The position numbers and the translations under genes are program-made. From Microcaldota archaeon (GTDB lineage Archaea; Micrarchaeota; Micrarchaeia; Micrarchaeales; Micrarchaeaceae), in NCBI GenBank assembly GCA_021799635.1, contig JAJZAB010000001.1, positions 94,505 through 158,504 of the forward strand: DNA of 64,000 nt, written 5' to 3'. Below, one piece after another: positions 33,090 through 41,762 of the stretch (its first letter is position 1; each line of letters starts with the position of its first letter). The notes under the pieces were generated by a model, which had not been told where the DNA came from, searched no databases, and was given only the letters and a program-made list of their open reading frames with translations.

Positions 33090-35924
33090 ATTTTAAACCA
33101 CCTAGGGGATGGCTTGGCTGTAGCAGCGACGACGGACGTGGCAAGCTGCGATAAGCCCAGGGTAGCCGCAAGTCGGGCTTTGAACCTGGGATTTCCCAAT
33201 TGCACGCCAGCAATGGCGTGCGCGCACCCGGGGAACTGAAATATCTTAGTACCCGGAGGAGAAGAAAGCATAAGCGATGTGGTAAGTAAAGCGATTGAAA
33301 GCCACACAGGGCGAGCCGAATCCTTGCAGGCAACTGCGGGGAGATGTGGTGCAGCGTTTCATCCGATGCGCGAGCCGAACGTTCTGGAAAGAACGGCTAT
33401 AGAGAGTGACAGCCTCGTAGGCGAAAACGCACCGGAGATTGCTGTAAGAGAGTAACTCTGCCTGAATACGCAGAGTGAATATGGGGGCATTAAACTCCAA
33501 CCCTAAATATTGACTACAGACCGATAGCGCACAAGTAGCGTGAGCGAAAGCTGAAAAGAACCCACACCTGTGGGATTGAAAAGATCTGAAACTAGGTGGT
33601 GACATGAAGGTAAGGCGTGGAAGGAATGAAGTGCGCCGAAGAGAAGATGCGAAAGCATCAATCGAGGTGCATGAACCAATGTCTTATCATTCTTCTTGAA
33701 GCAAGAGCCAGGGAGTGTATAGGAGTGGCGAGCCGAAAGGCACAGCGAAAGCGAGAGCGCGCAGATCCGAGGCGCATGGTATGAAAATGCCAAAGTCACT
33801 TTTATACGACCCGAAGCCACTGCGATCTACTCGTGGTCAGGACGAAGCTAGGCTAACGCCTGGTGGAGGTCCGCATCCTGTCATGGCATGTCCTGTTGGG
33901 TGAACTACGAGTAGCGGCGATATACCACTCGAGCGTGGCAATAGCGGGTCCCCTCTGAAGTATCTTTAGGATAGCTCCGGCTGAGCTTGCGTATGCGGTA
34001 GAGCTACCGAATAGTGGGTAAGGATCCGAAAGGGTCCACCTACTTATCAAACTCCGAATGCATATGCTGCGTAGACGCCGGGAGTCGGCCGTGTTGGGTA
34101 AGCTAGCGCGGCGAGACTGCAAAGATAGTGACTAAGGTTAAGGTCCCCAAATCCTAGTTAAGTGTAGCAAAGGCTGGAAGTTTCTTAGACAGCTGGGAGG
34201 TAGGCTCAGAAGCAGCCATCCTTTAAAAAACGCGTTATAGCGTACCAGTTGAGGAGCATCTGGCCGAAAATATACGGGGCTAAACTAGGTACCGATACCT
34301 TAGAGACGAGAGTCTGGTAAGAGGGCGTGCTGGACGGCAGGAAGTATGCTCCAAAGAGCGTATGGACCGTCCCGCAGTGAAAATCCTGGTATTAGTAACA
34401 TCAATTATGGGTGAGAATCCCATACACCGAAAGCACACGGTTTTCTTCGCGACGCTCGTCAGCGGAGAGTTAGGCGATCCTAAGGTTCAGGCCAACCACC
34501 ATGAACCAAAAGGGAAGCTGGTTAATATTCCAGCCCCTGACGTGTAGGCGCGGCAACGCAAGGTAGATTTCTGACGCTTGGGGATAGTTCCGAAAGACAG
34601 TGCAAATGGCTGCGGAGTCTCGTTATGAGGAGAAGCAGCTAAATGAACTAATGGAATGAGTTCCTGAGCCCGTGAAAAGGGAATCTGCAACGATCACGTC
34701 AGTCCGTACCTAGAACTAGTACAAGTGTTGCTGGCTGAAAAGGCCAAGGTGTGACGGAATAACCAAAGTTAGGGAAATCGGCAAGCTAGTGGCGTAAGTT
34801 ATCGATAAGCCATGTCTGCGTATTGTATGCGCAGATAGCATTTACAAGGGGACAGCGACTGTTTATCAAAAACACAACTCACCGCAAAGCCGAAAGGCTT
34901 AGTACAGTGGGTGACGCCTGCTCACCGCCAGTACGTGAATACCCGTTTCAACGGGGGTAAGCGCTGGCAAAGAGCGGGAGTAACTCTGACTCTCTTGAGG
35001 TAGCGTAATACCTCGTCACTTAATAGGTGACTTGCATGAATGGCGTAACGACTGTCCCACTGTCCCAACTTTGGATCCGGCGAACTTACTGCGCGGTGAA
35101 TATGCCGCGATCTCTCAGTGGGAAATGAAGTCTCCATGAAGCTTGACTATAGCCTGCAGTTGTTGTGCGATGGGTTATGCATAGAGTAAGTGGGAGCATC
35201 GAAGCAGGGGCTGCGGCCCCTGTGGAGCGACAATGTAACACCACTCTTAACCTGTCTCGCAGCTAACCCGGAAGGGAACAGCTACAGGTGGATAGTTAGA
35301 CTGGACGGTCAATTTCGATAAGGAAACGAAACTGACCTACGCTCTGCTTAGTCGGGTTGGAAACCCGATGGTAAGCATAAAGGCAAATGCAGGGCTGACT
35401 GTATTCTGAAAAGCGTGGAATGCAGACACGAAAGTGGGGCTTAACGAACGTTGATGGCCCTTTTAATGGGGCCTCAAGCTGTCAAACAAGTTACTCTGGA
35501 GGTAACCGATTCGTCGCGGGTGAGAGTTCACATCGACCTCGCGGATTGATACATCGATATGGGCCTTCGTTATCCTGGCGGTGCACAAGCCGCCAAGGGT
35601 TGGACTGCTCGTCCATTAAAAACGAACACGAGCTGAGTTCAGTACGTCGCGAGACAGTACGGTAATATCTACTGGGAGTGTCAGTGCCAGAGGATAAGAT
35701 CCCCTCAATACGAGAGGAACAGGGGATCGGCGCCTCTAGTGTACCGGTTGTGATTGCACTGCCGGGTAGCCACGCGCCAAAAGGATAAGTCCTGAAAGCA
35801 TCTAAGGACGAAGCTATACCCGAAACGAGGCACTAGGCCGGTCCAATTATAGGACTTTGATAGGACGGGTGCGTAAACAGGGAGCTCACGCGACCTGTGA
35901 ACATACCGTTACTAAAGGCTAACC
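33090..35924 (+). rRNA. rrl: 23S ribosomal RNA, unlinked
   Basis: Universal 23S landmarks in order: CCACCTAGGGGATGGCTTGGC at the 5' end, the GTGCATGAA-like domain I-II region, GACAGCGACTGTTTA and TGACGCCTGCTC in domain IV, TAGCGTAATACCTCG near the H69-71 region, GTTCAGTACGTCGCGAGACAG, and the sarcin-ricin-type AGTACGAGAGGAAC (as ATACGAGAGGAACAGG). About 2.83 kb, so no large intron is present. The exact mature ends are estimated from the flanking processing stem. No 16S, tRNA or 5S lies beside it. ORFs predicted inside are artefacts. Confidence 0.95.
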
Positions 35925-35940
35925 TGCAAACTTCTTCTCC
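35925..35940 (+). other. 3' arm of the 23S processing stem
   Basis: TGCAAACTTCTTCTCC, perfect complement of 33074-33089. Confidence 0.8.
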
Positions 35941-35958
35941 GTCTTTTTTGTTTTTAAC
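35941..35958 (+). terminator. T-run terminator after 23S
   Basis: GTCTTTTTTGTTTTTAAC: two T-tracts immediately after the processing stem, the usual archaeal intrinsic termination signal. Confidence 0.6.
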
Positions 35959-36016
35959 AAAGCCCAGCGTGAGCCATGCATATTTATTTGTTTTTTGTGT
36001 AATACGCTTGGTATAA

Positions 36017-36292
36017 ATGACTGCTGTAAAGATCATGCACAGCAAGGGGAGGTTCTACGCCAGGACAGCGCACGGCGAAGCCGAGCTCCTTTATAGGAAG
36101 GTTGGTGAGGGCAAAATAAGCATATTCCACACCTACGTTCCTGAGGAAGAGAGGGGCAGGAGGATAGCTGAGGCGTTGGCGCGGAAGGCCTTTGATTTTG
36201 CGAATAGGAGCGGCCTTGCAGTTATACCTGACTGCGATTACATAAAGCACTTCGTCCTAAAGCACACCGAGTTGGTGAAGCATACTGCGTGA
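36017..36292 (+). CDS. Small GNAT-like acetyltransferase (YjdJ type)
   Basis: 91 residues. Contains AELLYRKVGEGKISIFHTYV and PEEERGRRIAEALARKAFDF, the acetyl-CoA-binding R-G-x-G-I/A-like loop, ending with PDCDYIKHFVLKH. These are marks of the short YjdJ-like GNAT family, whose substrates are unknown. The Cgi121 gene starts four bases after its stop, so they are probably co-transcribed. Confidence 0.82.
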   Translation: MTAVKIMHSKGRFYARTAHGEAELLYRKVGEGKISIFHTYVPEEERGRRIAEALARKAFDFANRSGLAVIPDCDYIKHFVLKHTELVKHTA

Positions 36293-36296
36293 TTGT

Positions 36297-36794
36297 GTGG
36301 GCGCATATCCCTTTGATTTGGACACATCAAAATTATTTATAAGAAGCGTTTCATCTCGGCTGGAGCTGGATGCGTTCCTTGCGAGGTTGGACGCTATAAA
36401 CAGCTGCGCGGGCTGCACTGTGCAGGTTTTCCACCCTGGCAGCATAGTTAGCAGGCTGCACGTCGAAGGCGCGTACGTCAACGCGGTTGCTGCGTTCAGG
36501 ACCAAAACCAATATATCCAAAAAAATACATGTGGAGATGCTGCTCTTCGCCGCTATGACGAGGCAGATATCCAAGGCGGTTGGAGCTGTTGGGGTCCGGT
36601 CGACCGGCAGCATGGTTCTTTTTGCAAACGGCGGAGCAGCTTACTCCAAAGCAAAAGTACTGCTTGCGCGGGATTCAGACCTGATCATATCCAGAAGCGA
36701 ATCGATAGCGAAGTCGAGGAGGCTTGGGATAGGTGCTGGGCAGGATGCCGATGCGCTTCTGCTCCAGAGAATGGTGGTATCGCGGCTTGACTAG
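36297..36794 (+). CDS. KEOPS complex subunit Cgi121-like
   Basis: 165 residues, GTG start 4 bases after the GNAT stop. Contains NISKKIHVEMLLFAAMTRQI then SKAVGAVGVRSTGSMV, matching the Cgi121 core (S-K-x-L-x-E-x-L-x-x-x-A-x-x-R-Q-I). Cgi121 binds tRNA 3' ends for the KEOPS complex that makes t6A37. Other KEOPS genes are not in the window. Its 3' end overlaps the convergent XPF gene by four bases. Confidence 0.72.
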   Translation: MGAYPFDLDTSKLFIRSVSSRLELDAFLARLDAINSCAGCTVQVFHPGSIVSRLHVEGAYVNAVAAFRTKTNISKKIHVEMLLFAAMTRQISKAVGAVGVRSTGSMVLFANGGAAYSKAKVLLARDSDLIISRSESIAKSRRLGIGAGQDADALLLQRMVVSRLD

Positions 36795-37432
36795 GTTGCC
36801 CCGTACTCCATGTTTACTGTTTTGTGTATCATCTCTGCTTTCTTCCTGCCTATCTTCTCCACGCACATCAGCTCATCTACGCTTGCGTTGGCTATTCCCC
36901 TAACGCTCTTGAAATGCACCAGCAACGACCTCGCAAGCTTTGGGCCTATGCCTGGCAGGTTGCCTATAATGTATTCCTGGGATTGCCTGCCGGTGTACGC
37001 CCTCGCCGATCCCTTCATTGACGGCTCCCTGCGCACGGGGGATTGCTCCCTCTTGGCTAAAGAGGCTATTATCTCTGCGGTGTCGCTCTGCCCGTCTGAC
37101 GCGAGCACCTGCAGCCCATAGTCTATGTAGACGGCCGCTATGGCCCCCCTTATTACGGCGCTGGGAAGCCTGAAGTCGCCGTTGTCTTCTATTATAAGTA
37201 TTGGCGACTTGTACGCCTCCTTCATCCTGGCCATCTGGCTGAACAGCCTTCCGCTGATTATCGAGCTTTCAAAATCGCTGGAGGTCTTCCTCTCTATGCA
37301 GACCCTATCTGAGACTATGTAGTCGCCCACAGGCAGCGGCTTTACCGAGACTACCATGCCGATGGACTCTAGGGAGTCTATTAGCCCGGATTGCCTCTCC
37401 CTGTAATCTGCAATCACCTTTATCCCTTTCAT
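36791..37432 (-). CDS. ERCC4/XPF-family structure-specific nuclease, short form
   Basis: 213 residues. ERCC4 nuclease domain: IADYRERQSG at the start and VCIERKTSSDF (the E-R-K-x-x-x-D signature) near 45. C-terminal tandem helix-hairpin-helix: LPGIGPKLARSLLVHF and VEKIGRKKAEMI. No helicase domain, so it is the crenarchaeal-like short XPF rather than the euryarchaeal Hef. Cleaves branched DNA, usually with PCNA. Its ATG overlaps... the next gene starts four bases before its end on the 5' side (37429-37432 shared with the large membrane gene). Confidence 0.9.
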   Translation of the reverse strand: MKGIKVIADYRERQSGLIDSLESIGMVVSVKPLPVGDYIVSDRVCIERKTSSDFESSIISGRLFSQMARMKEAYKSPILIIEDNGDFRLPSAVIRGAIAAVYIDYGLQVLASDGQSDTAEIIASLAKREQSPVRREPSMKGSARAYTGRQSQEYIIGNLPGIGPKLARSLLVHFKSVRGIANASVDELMCVEKIGRKKAEMIHKTVNMEYGAT

Positions 37433-39810
37433 TGCCTTTCACTAATTGTTATATTTGATATGCCTACCCCGCTCTTACCGTTGCTTATGAAGAACATCGT
37501 GTTGCCCTGCGGACCGGATACCATGCTCACGTTGAGGCTGTACATCCTTGTGCTGCTCGTCAGGTTTATCTCCGCGAGGTACTGGACCGTTGTCGGTGAG
37601 GTTGGAGTTTCTATGTACAGCGTAGCAGGGCCGCCCAGCGACATGGCACCAAAACTTATCGTAGTGTTTATCCTGCTAGCCGACCCTGAATATATCTTGC
37701 TGTATATGTTTGTGGTGTTCTGGTATGGGGCAAATGTGGTTATCTCTCCGGTGCCCAAAGGCTCCCACATATCTGCTATCTTTCCATTTACGAAGCCAGA
37801 TATCGGATACCACTCGTTTGCCAGCGGATAGGAGACATAGGACCTGAATATGGAGGAATTGATGGCGTTTGAGGTTGAGAAAGCTACGGTCGTGTTTCCG
37901 ACATACACCGGATTGCCGAATATACCTATCATGTACAGCGCCAGCTGATCAAGCTCGCTGGTGTTGTACGCCTGCTTGTTTATCGTTATGAAAGCGGTCT
38001 TGTAGTTGTATAGGGTAAGCAGCGTTTCGTTGGCGTAGTTCTCTACTACAGGTGAGGCGTAGCTGAAGTTCCCGCCTTCCAGGTTTGTAGATGCCGCGGC
38101 AAGCGGCAGGTAAGAGAGCGATAGCTCCTGGGTGAGGTTTTCCCTGCCTACGTATCCTCCGACTATGGGTTTGTGCGATACGCTGGTGTAGTACGTCGCC
38201 TGGCCTATCGCCAATGCGGGGAAGCTGACGTTGCTGCTCTGCAGCGATGGAAGCTGCATGACTGAAAAGTTTTGCGTCAGGTTGCTTATCAGATAGTAGA
38301 ACCTGGGAACGTAGATCGGAGTTGTTGCCACCTGCGCCAGCTGGCTGGTCATGAAGCCGGTGCTTTCGATCAGGAATATTATAGAAAAAACTGAGAGGAG
38401 GCCAATGCACATGTACCTGTAATTCCGGCCTTGTCCTGCCGCTGTCCTTTCTTTTACAAGCTCAAGGAGGCTTTTGAAACCTATGGCAGCCAGTATTGCT
38501 GTGGCTACACTGAAGACTAGATAGAACCTATCAGGCTCCCTGACTACGTTGAGGCCAGGTATCGAATGGTACAGGTAGTATAACCCAGGTATTCCTCCGG
38601 TACTGCTTGGGTTGAATGCGCCGAGCTGGACATATGGGCCTAGCGTCATCCATCCAAACAGCAGCCCGATCACCAGCCAGAGCCTCGTCTCCTTGAAGTT
38701 TTTGTAAATGCCGATAGCCATCAGCAGAATTACAGAGTAGCCTATGTATGCAACTCTTTCTGGTGGGTCACCGGCAAATATGTTGTAGTAGCCCAGCGAT
38801 GCGTCGTGGAATATCCCGTTGAAATAGCTGGGCAGGAAGAACGACAGTATCGGATCGCTCCACAGCTCGTTTTCCTGTATAGTATTCAGGTAATTTGCGT
38901 TTGAAAGGCCGCCTGGCGAGGTTATTGTCCTTATTATGGGTATGAAGCCGAACGACCCGATTACGAAAGCGAGCACTATGAAAATAGCGGCGGCGTACCA
39001 GAACCTCCTGTCAAGCAGCAGGCGCCTGGTGTTTTTGTAAACAGCGTACATTACGAAAACAACAGCGAGCAGCAGCACGAGCATTACTCCCTGCTCTATG
39101 TCACCCATGAAGGTTGCAAGCACGAACGACGCCGCGAGCCCTATTCCATAGATGTATTTGTTCTTGTCCTTCACCATCCTTATGAAGAAGTATAGCGCAA
39201 GAGGCACCCACTCTATGTTCATCCAGTCTATGTGCCCTAGCGCCTGGGCAACGTGGAATGAACTGAACGCGAAGACCAGTCCTGCGAAAAATGATGCGTA
39301 CGGGTTTCCTGTTATGTAATCCGCTAGTATGAACATTGCGATGCCGGAAAGCACAAAGCCGGTAAAGAACAATACGTTGTACGCAAACGGGACGCTGATT
39401 GCCTGGAATGGGGATGTAAGTATTGCGCCGATTGGCGCCATCGTCTGGTAAGCCAGGTTTGTGCCTACAGGCCAGAACAGCAGGTTTGTAAACCAGATGC
39501 TCGTGTGCAGCTTGAAAGTTGCATACGGCACCCACCAGAGGCCCCAGAGGTTCTGGTAGGTGTCGCCGCCTGTGCCAGGCGCAAGTGAGGACATGTGCGC
39601 CGTGATCGGCGCAAAAACAATTAGGGCAAGAAGCAGGTAAACCACGATTGAGATGCAGTGCTTTGGCCTTATCTTGCTGGCTAAGAGCCTTGCTGCTGCA
39701 CTGACATTTCTCTCGGAGCCATGGCTCGCTTCCGCGCTGTGCTGCCCGTGCTGCGCACCATCTTCGTTGGCATGCGCACCACCTTTTGCCATGCTTGTTT
39801 CCGCGCTCAT
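37429..39810 (-). CDS. Large polytopic membrane protein, probable GT-C-type glycosyltransferase
   Basis: 793 residues. A hydrophilic Ala/His-rich head of about 50 residues precedes about twelve hydrophobic helices (to about residue 500). An extracellular beta-rich domain with many N-sequons ends the protein. The first loop after helix 1 holds SLAPGTGGDTYQNLWGLWW, where the acidic residue after the first helix is the hallmark of GT-C enzymes that use lipid-phosphate sugars. YfhO/DUF-type membrane GTs have similar layout. The acceptor is unknown; the surface proteins are obvious candidates. Its stop overlaps the XPF start by 4 bases (ATGA), so the two are coupled. Confidence 0.72.
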   Translation of the reverse strand: MSAETSMAKGGAHANEDGAQHGQHSAEASHGSERNVSAAARLLASKIRPKHCISIVVYLLLALIVFAPITAHMSSLAPGTGGDTYQNLWGLWWVPYATFKLHTSIWFTNLLFWPVGTNLAYQTMAPIGAILTSPFQAISVPFAYNVLFFTGFVLSGIAMFILADYITGNPYASFFAGLVFAFSSFHVAQALGHIDWMNIEWVPLALYFFIRMVKDKNKYIYGIGLAASFVLATFMGDIEQGVMLVLLLAVVFVMYAVYKNTRRLLLDRRFWYAAAIFIVLAFVIGSFGFIPIIRTITSPGGLSNANYLNTIQENELWSDPILSFFLPSYFNGIFHDASLGYYNIFAGDPPERVAYIGYSVILLMAIGIYKNFKETRLWLVIGLLFGWMTLGPYVQLGAFNPSSTGGIPGLYYLYHSIPGLNVVREPDRFYLVFSVATAILAAIGFKSLLELVKERTAAGQGRNYRYMCIGLLSVFSIIFLIESTGFMTSQLAQVATTPIYVPRFYYLISNLTQNFSVMQLPSLQSSNVSFPALAIGQATYYTSVSHKPIVGGYVGRENLTQELSLSYLPLAAASTNLEGGNFSYASPVVENYANETLLTLYNYKTAFITINKQAYNTSELDQLALYMIGIFGNPVYVGNTTVAFSTSNAINSSIFRSYVSYPLANEWYPISGFVNGKIADMWEPLGTGEITTFAPYQNTTNIYSKIYSGSASRINTTISFGAMSLGGPATLYIETPTSPTTVQYLAEINLTSSTRMYSLNVSMVSGPQGNTMFFISNGKSGVGISNITISERQ

Positions 39811-39862
39811 TCATAACCCGTTTTGTTTTTATTTCATGCAGCTGTAGACTAACTGACATCCT

Positions 39863-39883
39863 CCCACGAATAAAATTCGTGGG
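39863..39883. repeat. Right-end hairpin of the IS200/IS605 element
   Basis: CCCACGAAT-AAA-ATTCGTGGG, perfect 9-bp stem with a three-base loop, directly next to TGACATCCTCC (the GGAGGATGTCA end motif on the minus strand). It would also be the 3' end of a guide (omega) RNA. Confidence 0.8.
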
Positions 39884-39910
39884 GTTCCTTTTGGTTCGGT
39901 GTCTCTGCGT

Positions 39911-40930
39911 TCATAGAGTTGCCCCTTGGGGCGTATCAGTGCTGCCCTTGCACACATCCCTGTCTGTATGCAATTGACTTCTGCCTTCTCCTATTGGAGG
40001 ACGCTGCGATATATTGAACGATGCATTTGCGTCAGCATGGTCTACGTGTCCACACGACTGGCACACGAATTTCTTTGAATCTCTAATTCCTTCATTTCCG
40101 CACCTTGAACAGTCCTTTGACGTGTTTTTAGGCTCCACGTAGGTTAGAGGTATTCCACATAATTTTGCCTTATATTCTATGAATGTCTGCAATTGGTAGA
40201 AAGACCAGCTATGCAGACTATAATTGAAGTTCCTTGAATGTTTCCTGTTCTTTCCTATTCCTTCCAATTTTTCAAGTTTGATTCCTACATTGTTTTCCTT
40301 TGCAGTTTCTACTATTGCCTTTGAGATGTTATGGTTGATGTTCTTGATTATCCTTGACTCCCTGTTCCTTATCCTCTTGACTACCCCATACTTCCCCTGT
40401 TTCTGCATCTTCTTTCTTATATTTCTGTATTTTGTGTGGATGTGCAGAGCCTCCTTTCCGAGTTTCAGAATCTTTCCTGTGTCTGGATTTCCGACTACTG
40501 CAATATGTCCTGTCGTGTTTCTGTCCACTCCTATCCATGTCTGTGGAACTATCTGTGGTTCTTCCTTTATATTGACCGACACATAAGCGTATTCGTTGTC
40601 CAGTTCTATCTGGTTTATTTTCTCATAGTCGTTCCTGAAGTTGTATGGAACTTTGAAACTGAGGCATGGGATTTCTATCGTTCTGTTTTCCTTGTCTGGA
40701 TTGATTGACTGGGAAGGAACTGTGAGTTTTATCCTAGTGACGTTCTTAATTGTCTCATTGTTTCCATACTTCCTGAGTATCTGATTTGCGATTGCAGATT
40801 TTAGACCGAATTGTTTCACATCCTTTGAAGACCTTGTTTTGTGGGTTAGAGCAAACTCAGCAATCTGCTTTGCCTTTCCTAACTCTGAGGAGAAGTCCCT
40901 GTTATGTCTTATCTTGAAGGTTAGAATCAT
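39911..40930 (-). CDS. tnpB: TnpB RNA-guided nuclease of IS200/IS605
   Basis: 339 residues from ATG 40930, which overlaps the stop of the membrane gene (ATGA). The longer track start at 41014 is inside that gene. RuvC-I Asp in WIGVDRNTTG near 140, RuvC-II Glu in IKLEKLEGIG near 220, zinc ribbon CSRCGN...CQSCGH near 285-300, RuvC-III Asp in DHADANASFN near 307. All catalytic residues are present, so it is predicted active as an omegaRNA-guided DNA nuclease that favours retention of the element. Confidence 0.92.
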   Translation of the reverse strand: MILTFKIRHNRDFSSELGKAKQIAEFALTHKTRSSKDVKQFGLKSAIANQILRKYGNNETIKNVTRIKLTVPSQSINPDKENRTIEIPCLSFKVPYNFRNDYEKINQIELDNEYAYVSVNIKEEPQIVPQTWIGVDRNTTGHIAVVGNPDTGKILKLGKEALHIHTKYRNIRKKMQKQGKYGVVKRIRNRESRIIKNINHNISKAIVETAKENNVGIKLEKLEGIGKNRKHSRNFNYSLHSWSFYQLQTFIEYKAKLCGIPLTYVEPKNTSKDCSRCGNEGIRDSKKFVCQSCGHVDHADANASFNISQRPPIGEGRSQLHTDRDVCKGSTDTPQGATL

Positions 40931-41157
40931 GCTGATTTCCTCTTTCTCTTTAGAATGAAATATGCACAGAGAATTGCAATTATTATGACTATGATAAATA
41001 TAACAATCCACCAAAAATTAGAAATCCCAAAATAACTCGGACTTGCTATCCAAGATGAAAGACTTTGAGCACATGGTTGTCCATTAGTTCCTATACAGGA
41101 ACCTCCTGGCTGGAAAGTCGAGGTATTGATAGGTGTTGCATTGGTTGATACGTTCAT
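40927..41157 (-). CDS. Single-pass membrane protein encoded inside the IS200/IS605 operon
   Basis: 76 residues. The first ~45 are hydrophilic and Thr/Ser/Asn-rich with sequons (NVS, NAT, NTS) and two cysteines (SCIGTNGQPC). A strong helix WWIVIFIIVIIIAILCAYFI and a basic tail LKRKRKSA follow, so the N-terminus should be outside. It starts at the ATGA overlapping the tnpA stop and ends at the ATGA overlapping the tnpB start. It is therefore translated as the middle gene of the transposition operon. No family recognised. Such a gene is not part of canonical IS200/IS605 elements. Confidence 0.75.
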   Translation of the reverse strand: MNVSTNATPINTSTFQPGGSCIGTNGQPCAQSLSSWIASPSYFGISNFWWIVIFIIVIIIAILCAYFILKRKRKSA

Positions 41158-41546
41158 ATCTTATCCCATTGTTGTTCTATATATTTCTTTATCGTTGAAG
41201 CACTTACGTTTCCTGCTGTTGAAAGGAAGTATGAACGTGTCCAGAGAGTAGGCATCTTGAGGAGTTCTGGAAATTCATTTCTTAAATATCTTGAACTTCT
41301 GCCTTTGAATCTCTTGACTACTATTTCTGGTCTTGACCTTACGTCAGCAGAAATGAAGAGATGAACATGGTCTGGCATTACTTCTCTTGAGATAATTTCC
41401 CATCCATTTTCAAGTGCTACATCAAACATGATTTCTTCAAGTCTTTTCTTTATGCCTCCTACCAATAACTTTCTCCTATATTTTGGACAGAATACAATGT
41501 GGTAGTTTACCATTGTTATACTTGTTTTGTTATGTTTGTATTCCAT
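41154..41546 (-). CDS. tnpA: TnpA Y1 (HUH) transposase of IS200/IS605
   Basis: 130 residues. HUH motif in MPDHVHLFISA near 58-68 and catalytic Tyr in STIKKYIEQQWD near the C-terminus. N-terminal YHIVFCPKYRRKLL is the classic IS200-type opening. It cuts and rejoins single-stranded DNA at the element's ends. Full length and intact; overlaps the passenger gene by ATGA. Confidence 0.95.
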   Translation of the reverse strand: MEYKHNKTSITMVNYHIVFCPKYRRKLLVGGIKKRLEEIMFDVALENGWEIISREVMPDHVHLFISADVRSRPEIVVKRFKGRSSRYLRNEFPELLKMPTLWTRSYFLSTAGNVSASTIKKYIEQQWDKI

Positions 41547-41623
41547 TTAATCATTAGATACTATATATCCCTTCTAATTTATATACATATGCTTCTATCA
41601 AATTACAATACATTCGCGTTCAT

Positions 41624-41644
41624 CCCACGATTGGAAATCGTGGG
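41624..41644. repeat. Left-end hairpin of the IS200/IS605 element
   Basis: CCCACGATT-GGA-AATCGTGGG, a perfect 9-bp stem similar but not identical to the right-end hairpin. The adjoining ATTCGCGTTCATCCC (41612-41626) recurs with one mismatch at 27721. Confidence 0.8.
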
Positions 41645-41762
41645 CTTTCTGCTATGGGCTTTGGTAAAATCAATATTATATTTTGTACTTATATACCTTA
41701 CTGCGGCTGCCTTTACATCAGTGCGCAGGCGCAGCGCAGGCTAAGGCCCATGCATTTACATC

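Larger units (their letters stand above)
39854..41644 (-). mobile_element. Intact IS200/IS605-family element with tnpA, a passenger membrane gene, and tnpB
   Basis: Transcribed on the minus strand. The left end is the hairpin CCCACGATT-GGA-AATCGTGGG (41624-41644). The right end is CCCACGAAT-AAA-ATTCGTGGG (39863-39883) followed by AGGATGTCAGTTAG (minus reading). Both hairpins are perfect 9-bp subterminal palindromes of the kind bound by Y1 transposases. Three genes in ATGA-coupled order, tnpA, small membrane protein, tnpB, fill the element. The exact cleavage sites cannot be set from one copy. The right end is shared with the 48.4 kb element. Confidence 0.88.

Noticed and set aside
33059-35665. 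Many ORFs on both strands between 33.06 and 35.67 kb
   Set aside because: They lie wholly inside the 23S rRNA gene and have no protein family character.
39101-39859. 252-residue minus ORF
   Set aside because: Shadow frame of the large membrane glycosyltransferase gene on the same strand; Cys/His/Arg-rich composition typical of an out-of-frame reading.
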